A stretch of 64,000 nucleotides of DNA from Isoetes taiwanensis (lineage: Eukaryota > Streptophyta > Lycopodiopsida > Isoetales > Isoetaceae): assembly GCA_021234155.1 (NCBI GenBank), contig JAJEKV010000039.1, forward strand, positions 2,046,001 through 2,110,000, read 5' to 3'. The translations under genes and the position numbers were made by a program. Of this stretch, positions 55,751 to 64,000 are shown one piece after another (the stretch's first letter is position 1; every line of letters begins with the position of its first letter). The notes under the pieces are model-generated. The model made no database searches, had not been told where the DNA came from, and saw nothing but the letters and a program-made list of their open reading frames with translations.

Positions 55751-57045
55751 TAACAGCAAAAGGCACGAGATGATTTGTGGGGGCATGAAGATGTTAATTT
55801 ATATGTAAAAGTTTTTTCTTTTTGTTTTGTTTTTATGTAGTCACTTGTGTTCTTGGATAAATCGCTTAGTGGAAAGAGAAGGACTGGGTAGAAAGGTCGA
55901 ACAAGGATTTTTACGCAGACAGCAGGGAAGCATCCACTCTCGCCACACTAAGGCCTTTCTGCTGGCAGAGCCGCAAGGAGGTCCATAAGTCAAGGGTGGG
56001 TGCCGATAGAATAGAAAATTTTGTAGAGTCATATGGTCTGATGTAGAAACAGACCAATATGTATGGAGGAACCCGAAATATTATATGAAAATAAATAGGT
56101 CTGTCTTAAAGTGGCAGGGCATTATTATGTATATGAAATTTTGGTAATGGAAAAGGGCTCGAATATTTCAGGAATGATGAGTTTCTTTTGAAGAATGCAT
56201 ATGTCGAGGACTGGTAAGGCAAACGTTAGATAAGTATATATGTTTCGGAAATTATAGACAATAGACTGGGCATAATCAAGAAATCATGCCAACAACAAAT
56301 CTATATAGTTTAATTCATGAGAATGGCTAATTAAAATTTGGGTATGTTTGTAGTGGTGCTCACATACCAGGTCACAACTTATAGTCCCAGGCCCTTTGGG
56401 AGAATAAGGACTCTAAAATTCATCTATTACTTTCCTACGGGCCTGCAACGCTACCTGCATACTCGTCGCCCATGAAAAAGCACAGACTCATCGCCTCAAT
56501 TCGCACAAGTGCACATCATCTCCAAATTGAGACATGCAGATGCATTATAAAGTCATGTTAATGCTACGAAATGGGAGCCGTTGAGGATGAATGACACCCT
56601 ATCTAGAGTTGTCTGGCATATGATCACATCGGGGAACACTACGCTAAGTTGTTCAGGTCCAACCAGCCGCTGCACATGATATTAAGCACGTGTGGTTGCT
56701 AAGAACATTATCTTCAAGAGGTCATGGACATGCGAGCTCAGCTATGTCCTCGAATACCATCTTAACATGCATCACAATATCTCATGATGTATATTTGTAT
56801 AGTTTGTCAACATTCTTATTACTGCCACGATTTTTCCCTCGAAAACTCTTTGGGGCAAGGGTTTTTTAATCATGACAGTAATATGCCTGTTGTACTCCTT
56901 TGTTGGGTCCCATGTACAATGAACACACAATTAAAAATTAAACATCTAACAACGACTAATGAGGTGTACCCTAAGCTTTCATTCTAGAATTGTGAAAATG
57001 TTGAAAGACTCGGTCTTAATACATTAGAAACATGATCATGTTTTT
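55751..57045. repeat. 1.3-kb direct duplication, copy 1
   Basis: It aligns with 58028-59790 (after removing the 58151-58625 insertion) with scattered substitutions and short indels. Shared landmarks include gtgggggcatgaagatgtta, aaggcctttctgctggcaga, ctacgctaagttgttcaggt and tcttcaagaggtcatggaca. It has no clear coding capacity. It retains the uninterrupted target (gcttagtggaaagagaagga, about 55867) of the MITE in copy 2. Confidence 0.9.
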
Positions 57046-58027
57046 ATTTTTTTTATTTAATTTTATTTTTTTTTAATATTAATTAAACTATTTTGCTTCA
57101 GTTAAGCAATTTTGCTTGGACAGTCAATAGTGATCCAGAGATCTCTCCTACACTTGATCTTCGTATGAGATATATTTCCTAAAAAATGAAGGTTTATGGC
57201 ATTAATTATTTTGCTTTCATAATCAATATATGTATTCAAGAATCTAGTGATATTCTTGGATATTACAAATGGATTTGGTTATGAGATGTGTGTTTTATCA
57301 AATGGTTTCTAGGGACCATTCTAACTTAATCTTGAGTTTGATATGAATCCTATGATTTCTTTGCCTTGATAGGCAATAGTGATCTAGTTACGGACTACCT
57401 AACATTGCCGAAGTACACATCTCCAAGAAACGTTGACTTAAACCTAGAGCACAAGGGGATATAGAAGATCTCCAATATTGGACAAGGTGCTTTACATGAA
57501 TATTAAATTCCCATTTGGTAAGCATAAAGCTGATATGGTTTCTAGTATATGATATGGGAGATTTTTATGCATCACTAGGGTGAAATATTATGGGATACAA
57601 ATTGGACATTGAGGTGAATTCGAAGTGTTTGTTCACAAATCTGGCCAATATCGGTCTAGTAATGGGGGCTTAAAAATCCATTTCCCAAGGTTAGGGTTCA
57701 AGTATAACCAACCAGTCATGTGTAGAGACCTTAAACCCGCCACATGTACTCGACAATCACATGCAAAGTAGCCCCAGCATATCGCGCCTAGGTAGTGGAT
57801 TGACTTCCATGTGATATATACAGTAAAGCGACGTAGAATGTACTCATGATGTGATGATGAATAGAATGACATCCTTCAATATAAAAAATAAAATAAAATA
57901 ATGCATGCGCCTAATGTGGTTAATTGACAAGAGGATGAGAAGCTCGGGACATAATTTACAGCCACGTAATAAGGGTCGGATATGCGCAGTATGTGGAGAT
58001 ATCAACCCAATGGACCCGAGGTGTGAT
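57046..58027. other. Spacer between the duplicated copies, no gene seen
   Basis: AT-rich, starting with a T-rich run at 57040-57075. No coding region or repeat end was recognised. Confidence 0.35.
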
Positions 58028-59790
58028 GCAGCAAAAAGCACAAGATGATCTGTGGGGGCATGAAGATGTTAATTTAGATGTAAAAGTTTTTTCTTTTTGT
58101 TCTATTTTTATGTAGTTACTTGTGTTCTTGGATAAATTGCTTAGTGGAAACCCGGGGGGTTCACCTAGATTATGGGGTATGGATCATGTGAGTGCACCAA
58201 ATGGGTTTTTTTATTGCCTCTCTGGTATCGTATACATAAGAAAAATATAAGGTTTTATAGTTTGAATGCCGTATGGATACCAGAGAGAGTGTGGTGGTGC
58301 CAGTGTTCGATTCGTATGCATACTGTAAGGGTCCGTCATTTTTGGTGAGATTCTACTGTTGGGGATTCTTTGATAATATGATATGACTATGATAATATAT
58401 ATTATATATATAAAAAATAATAGAGATATCGTATATGTATAGAAGGGGTTGTCAAGTAAAAGTGTTTTGGGCAAGTAATTATATGATATGGGCTGCATTC
58501 TTTTACAAATAATGTAGTCGTATACAAAGGGTTTTTTATATGGAACTGTCGTATACAATGGGTTTTTTGGCAACCTAAGGAACGCACATGGCATATATAC
58601 CTATAATAGAGGTGAATCCCCCGGGAGTGGAAAGAGAAGGACCGGGTAGAAAGGACGAACAAGGATTTTTAGGCAGACAACAGGGGAGCATTCACTCTCG
58701 CCATCACTAAGGCCTTTCTGCTGGCAGAGCCGCAAGGAGGTGGGTGCCGATATAATAGAAAATTTTGTAGAGTCATATGGTCTGATGTAGAAACAGACAA
58801 ATATGAGGAACCTAAAATATTATATGAAAATAAATAGGTCTGTCTTAAAACGACAGCGGCATTATTATGTATATGAAATTTTGGTAATGGACAAGGGCTG
58901 GAATATTTCAGGAATGATGAGTTTCTTTTGAAGAATGCATATGTCGAGAACTGGTAAGGCAAACGTTAGATAAGTATACATATTTCGGAAATTATAGACA
59001 ATATACTGGGCATAATCAGAAAATCATGCCAACAGCAAATCTGTATAGTTTAATTCATGAAGAATAGCTAATTAAAATTTGGGTATGTTGGTAGTGGTGC
59101 TCACATACCAAGTCACAAACTTATAATCCCGGGCCCTTTGGGAGAATAAGGACTCTAAAGTTCATCTATTACTTTCCTACATATCTACTTACATTGAAAG
59201 GGGGCCTGCAACGCTACCTGCATACTCATTGCCCATGAAAAAGCACAGACTCATCATCTCAATTCGCACAAGTTCACATCATCTCCGAATTGAGACATGC
59301 AGATGCATTAGAAAGTCATGTCAATGCTACCAAATGGGAGCCGTTGAGGATGAATGCCACACTATTTAGAGTTGTATGGCATATGATCACATCGGGAACA
59401 CTACGCTAAGTTGTTCAGGTCCAACCAGCCGCTACACGTGATATTAAGCACGTGTGGTTGCTAAGAACATTATCTTCAAGAGGTCATGGACATGCGAGCT
59501 CAGCTATGTCCTCGAATACCATCTTAACATGCATCACAATATCTCATGTATTTGTATAGTTTGTCAACATTCTTATTACTGCCACGATTTTTCCCTCGAA
59601 AACTCTTTGGGGCAAGGGTTTTTTAATCTTGACAGTAATATGCTTGTTGTACTCCTTTGTTCCCATGTGCAATGAACACACAATTAAAAATTAAACATCT
59701 AACAATGACTAATGAGGTGTACCCTAAGCTTTCATTCTAGAATTGTGAAAATGTTGAAAGACTCGGTCTTAATACATTAGAAACATGATC
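58028..59790. repeat. 1.3-kb direct duplication, copy 2, with MITE insertion
   Basis: Homologous to 55751-57045, about 2.27 kb upstream, from agcacaagatgatctgtggg to aaacatgatcatg. Copy 2 is interrupted by the inverted-repeat element at 58151-58625 and also lacks short stretches present in copy 1 (for example after 58740). Confidence 0.9.
58151..58625. mobile_element. 475-bp non-autonomous DNA transposon (MITE) with 8-bp target duplication
   Basis: Terminal inverted repeats: left cccggggggttcacctagat, right (reverse complement) cccgggggattcacctctat. The flanking duplication is AGTGGAAA at 58143-58150 and 58626-58633. The paralogous site in the other duplicate (about 55868-55880) has a single AGTGGAAA and no insert, an empty-site proof of insertion. 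An inner inverted pair (ctctctggtatcgtatac / gtatggataccagagag) lies at about 58218-58283. The 8-bp duplication suggests hAT or a P-like superfamily. The ends are not typical CAGGG hAT ends. No transposase is encoded. Confidence 0.9.
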
Positions 59791-61868
59791 ATGTTTTTTT
59801 TTTCCTTGGCGGGAATTTTGATGTTGCCCTGTGGCATTGCCTCCATTATAGATCATCATGTTTAGCCAGTCATGTTTATTTTTCAATGGATCATGAACAA
59901 AAATATCATAATAGATCATAAACATGAGAGGATCATCACAGATTAAAATATAATGTTTGAGTTTGTTCAACCAGATTCATAGATTCAACAAATGTTCTGC
60001 AAGAATCATGACATATTTAACAAAATTTGAACTTATTCAAATCTAATAAATGTATTTTTTAGCTTTTATTGATTTCAATAATTTGTTCTATTGTTTATCT
60101 CTAGATAAAAAATATGATACTTACTAAAGTTTGAAGTTGCTTTCTAAATTAATTCTTGGTTCCATCTATTTAGAATTAAATTTTCATCTAAGATAACCCT
60201 GTGTAATTAAAATGCTATTTTTTTAAAAATATTTAAAGAAAGTTTTACATTGAAATTAATTAAATGATTATGTTTATGTTTGATTAAAATTTTTTTATTT
60301 CATCAATAATAAATTATTTAATAGTTATTATTAAACCAATAACTTTATATGATTTAATTAATTTCAACCTAAGACCTTCCTTAAAGTATTTTTAAAAGTG
60401 TAAAAGTTTGTAAATTGTGAAATTCTAATAATAATTCTAAGTCAATCGTTTATCAAACCATCAGATTTCATTTAATTATCATGATTGCTAAATCTTGAAT
60501 CTGTTAAATCAATAAAAATTGAAATTTTTATATTCTTGAAATGTCTAATTCTAAATAGATTCAAATAAAAATTAGTTTGAAAATCAAGTTTATTCTTTGA
60601 TAACATAGTTTTGATTTAAAGATAAACTTATAAAAATTATAACAATCAAGAAGAATCACACAATACATATACTCTTATAATGGCGTTCTTGAAGTGTTAT
60701 CTATTAAATCTGAATAAGTCCAAATTTTGTTGAATATGTCATAATCCTTACAACCATTTTGAGCTTTTGTCTGTCCGACTAGCCACAACAAATGTCTCGA
60801 ATCTATTATAGTGATATGATTCAAGCAAATACAAAACCAAAAATTGTCCCGCATTTATTGTACTTTGAGCAAGAAACTGATAGAAAGAAATAAGCTTAAA
60901 AACTCAAGAACAATATCAAATCGTAAATTTTCAAGCTATTCTGAGAACGACGAACAGATCTGCTACGAAACAATTATTTACTTTGCAACCATCGTTTTCA
61001 GCCACCATGTAAAGATAGAGATTCAAGAAAAAAAAAGGGAGAGAGAAATCAACTTCAAAAGTAGCTCAACTCTATTTGCATACTAAAAAAGGGGAGATCA
61101 AAAGAGTCAGTTATCAAAGATAGAAGAAAATAGGTGAAATATCTTACATCTTCAAAGCTTCAAACTTCTGGCATTTCGATTTTAATCCTAGTTTCTGCGT
61201 CCCAGTAGATCCTGGCATACTGAAGCTTCAAGCTTTAAGCTATTTTGCTAGAGAAAACACACCTTTTGTTTTTGAGTTTTATTCAGGCCTCAACTTCGGC
61301 AGCTTGTGAACATAGATTTTTGTGTGTTCCTTCAACAAAAATCAATGAAGAAGGAGCATCGGATTGAAATGAGCAGGGATAAAAGGAAGGAGCACGGGAT
61401 CGCACTCCATCGAGACCATAGTCGGAGTACATGTGCAGGGAAAACAAATTTGCTCATGCACTGTGGGTTGTCCTTGCAACTGTGTTGTAGATGGAGGCTT
61501 CTTCATTTTGTATGTTATTGAGTGGTCTAATTCTCACCATGTCCTAGATGGCTACCTAAAATTTCTTGATGGCGTGTAACCTATTGCAAAATAGTTTCTA
61601 GTGGTTCTAAATTCCAGTATGCATCCCCAACTCCACTTTGCACTTCAACGTGAAAAAGAAATCTAAGGCTCAGAATCGACCCTGAACCGGAATCTCTCTT
61701 TGTCAAATATGCTAATTTCTAGATGCTAGAAGGATGTCGCTCAAGAATAGAAGCCGCAAGGAGATCTTTTTTTCTTTTGAAGATCTAGTGAAGCTGCAAT
61801 ATGGGTATATTCTCGCTTGTGCGAGTAAGGTGGCAAACTACACCATGATAAATTGTTTTAAGGAGAAT
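59791..61868. other. AT-rich region, no gene seen
   Basis: Very AT-rich (especially 59990-60660), with no supportable coding sequence, RNA gene or repeat ends. One plus frame at 61306-61521 has no recognisable domain. Confidence 0.45.
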
Positions 61869-63420
61869 GGAATAGAATAGAATATGATTTTATCGTCCAC
61901 GGAGACCAACTGGCCTATGGGACCCAAGTACAAAGAGAGAGCAGCAGGGTATTACTACCAGGATTAAAAAACCCCCGCCCTGAAGGGTTTTCGGGGGAAA
62001 AACCTTAGTAGCAATAAGGATGCTGACATACTGCACAGTTATATACATAATCACAAGCACAGCTGAGGTTAATGTCGGACAGGGGGGCATAACTGAGTCC
62101 GCGTATCCATTACCTCCCGGAGGTACGATCCCAACAAGCCTACAGAGGCCGTGCTCAGTAGCTCATGCAAGGCCTGATGGGGCACAACTAACCGAGCATA
62201 TCGAGCCCGGATATGCTCGTCACACGGACAGGCACGGAGGGCATGACTTTCATCCTCAATGGCGCCTCGCTGACAACACCGACGGACTGTCCTCTCACGC
62301 GGCTCCCAATCCATCTCCCCGCTCAATGCGGAGGTGGTGTGCACTGTCTTGAATGGAAGCAATCACCCCGCTTTTTCATGGGTAGATGGGTGCGCAGGTA
62401 GTGGTGTGGGCCCCTCGTGAGCATGGGATTAACCTGCTGTCGATAATTTGCCACCTTGACATGTGACAGGGCCTCTGCATCCCAAAGCTTGGCCATGAAG
62501 CAAACATCCAAATCTTGCTTCAAGGCGGTAGCGTTCCCGGTGTATGCACCGGGTCCACATCGTGTGCTGCACATTCCATAGCGAGAACCACTGGGCTTGC
62601 TTATCTTTCCCGCAGAGGCTTTAAGTCGCCATTTGCGGGCCCATCGCCACCCCAAAGCAAGGTTGGGCAGCCGGCTTCATCCATAGCCACCACCTTACGG
62701 AAGTAAATAATGTGACGTTCCAAAGCACCCTCTCAGTAATGGAAGGAAGCCCGTCTCTGGAGCAAGATCTGATATGGGACCGTGGATTTCACTCCCGCTG
62801 CGGGCCAAGAAGGCCTTCGTACCTGCTCTAGATCGTTCCAAGTGGTGAGGGATATCACCGCCCCCTACACTACGCCCCATAGAGGAGGACCGGTTCAACC
62901 AAGGCCCCACGAACAAGTGTGCCTGGTGACCCCATGCATCTGACTCTGCTTGGATGGCAGTGTTTTTGCATTGCATCTGTGGACTGTGTGACCCGTAACC
63001 CGATGGATGCATCCCAAAGTGTGTGGTAGTAGAAAACTCAATGCCTAAATACTTATAAGATCGAGCCACCTCCACTACACGCCCGTAAGTGAATGAGGGA
63101 AGGCGTGGGTGCTTAGGGATGATGGGACCAACAACACCCTTGTCTTGGCCAAGTTAACTCATGTCGGTGAATTGGCGTAAAGTGTCCAAAGCATCCGGTG
63201 GCGTTGCATGTCCTCCGGGGTATATGCGGCAGTCAACATCATCGGCATATATGAGTTGTTTGGGATTATGTGGTGCATCAATCCGAAGCCTCCCTCCCGG
63301 TTTTTCGGCTAGCCATTCTTCTAGCTGGTCAATGTACAAGCCGAAGAGCGTCGGGGATAGAGGGCAGCCCTGGCGCACCCCAATGTTATGGCAAGAATTA
63401 AAGTTTGAATTTGGATAGCT
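61869..63420 (-). mobile_element. TATTC-tailed LINE, copy 2, retains part of the RT core
   Basis: This has the same 3' structure as copy 1 (tail ggaatagaatagaatatg; hairpin at about 61971-61997) but extends further 5'. At 63154-63378 the RT motifs RQGCPLSPTLFGLYIDQL and LIYADDVD are intact, with the catalytic YADD. Downstream come YKYLGIEFSTTTH (about 63050), DLEQVQ-type remnants, and a Cys/His end CCQRGAIEDESHALRACP (about 62260) resembling the LINE zinc-binding domain. Multiple frameshifts separate these blocks. The endonuclease and N-terminus are missing. Confidence 0.85.
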
Positions 63421-64000
63421 ATGGCAGTTAGGAGCGATAGAGTTGGGGTGAAGTTCTGTTCAAGCTATCCTAATGCTTTCTTAACACACATCCACATGTC
63501 GTTATAGTAGGCCACTCTGTTCACTCACACAACGTCGAGAAAGTTTTGACCTGAGCCGTTCAATGTAGAGAGATTTTTAATCTCATCCGTTGACTTAGCA
63601 TATTTAATGGTACAAAAATAATATTCCATCAGCCGCCTCCCAGAGGTTTGTCCTTTGGGCAACCCAAACAAATTCTCCTGTTTCTATATTGTTATTGTAA
63701 GGAAACATCATTTGGTCCCTTTTTCAGGTGGCCGGTGACCAGGGTTCGAAATTGGAAATCAGGCTAGCCAACAAGTTTGTCTACAAAAGTTAGCTTCAGA
63801 CAGATTTTACATAAAATCCTAAACAAACTTATCAGCTTTTATATTAAAATTCATTTAGTGTTACAAGAAATTTTACCTGCATCTATGCATTTAAATTGGA
63901 ATTTCTCAATTTTAAGCGCCCACACTGTCCACACCCGACCCAAAGTGACGTTCCCCTATGCGATATGCATAAATGGCCACGATGCAAGGGTGAGCGAACA
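63421..64000. other. No gene seen
   Basis: Mixed AT-rich sequence to the window end. A ccagggttcgaaattgg segment near 63741 resembles a tRNA B box, but no tRNA fold accompanies it. Confidence 0.35.

Noticed and set aside
58211-58594. 127-codon minus-strand frame
   Set aside because: It lies within the 475-bp inverted-repeat element, is low in complexity, and has no transposase motif.
63735-63760. Possible tRNA from a B-box-like ggttcgaaattgg
   Set aside because: No A box, acceptor stem or anticodon arm can be formed around it.
1-64000. CRISPR arrays, operons, ribosome-binding sites
   Set aside because: The window is eukaryotic (spliced gene fragments, LTR elements, LINEs). No regularly spaced identical repeats with unique spacers were seen.

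Overview
This is a nuclear window from a plant, very probably a land plant. It carries fragments of plant genes (HEN1 small-RNA methyltransferase, transketolase, callose synthase), plant-type Helitron ends (hairpin plus CTAG), Ty3/gypsy elements, L1-like LINEs and MITEs. The species cannot be told. No complete intact host gene is present. Almost every long reading frame belongs to a mobile element or runs antisense to one.

Layout. 1-783 is a broken coding region of unknown family on the minus strand, next to a Helitron 3' end (832). 3316-6696 is a Helitron carrying a transketolase exon and part of HEN1. 7.99-9.58 kb is a second, related Helitron filled by about 1.4 kb of nearly pure purine. 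9.58-31.74 kb is a tandem arrangement of two units. Each unit has a Helitron end, a histone H3-like coding segment (minus strand) and an 11-kb Ty3/gypsy element (minus strand). The second element (E2, 20477-31744) has two LTRs, a CTCCT target-site duplication, gag, protease, RT, RNase H, integrase and an extra coiled-coil ORF after integrase. The first (E1, 10256-~19360) is cut off inside gag. E2 sits inside a gene whose 5' part lies at 31.75-32.56 kb and whose 3' part encodes the histone fold.

33.1-36.4 kb and 47.0-49.9 kb hold pieces of chromovirus-type Ty3/gypsy elements with about 1.3-1.6 kb LTRs, one nested in another. 36.6-39.7 kb is a decayed Ty3/gypsy pol. 40.5-41.0 kb is the C-terminal end of callose synthase. 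42.2-43.6 kb is a 5'-truncated L1-like LINE. A second LINE family, ending in a hairpin and a TATTC repeat, occurs at 48.4, 53.6-54.9 and 61.9-63.4 kb. 55.75-59.8 kb contains a 1.3-kb direct duplication, one copy of which has been hit by a 475-bp inverted-repeat element with a perfect 8-bp target duplication. The rest is AT-rich sequence in which I see no genes.

The two most interesting items are the histone H3 fold apparently attached to a long coiled-coil N-terminal part and split by a retrotransposon, and the multi-gene capture by the Helitron. A caution applies to the tandem block: the two copies differ mostly by small indels at CTG/CAG/CCG triplets, a pattern that looks more like base-calling error over methylated cytosines than like mutation. 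Frameshifts there should be distrusted until checked.
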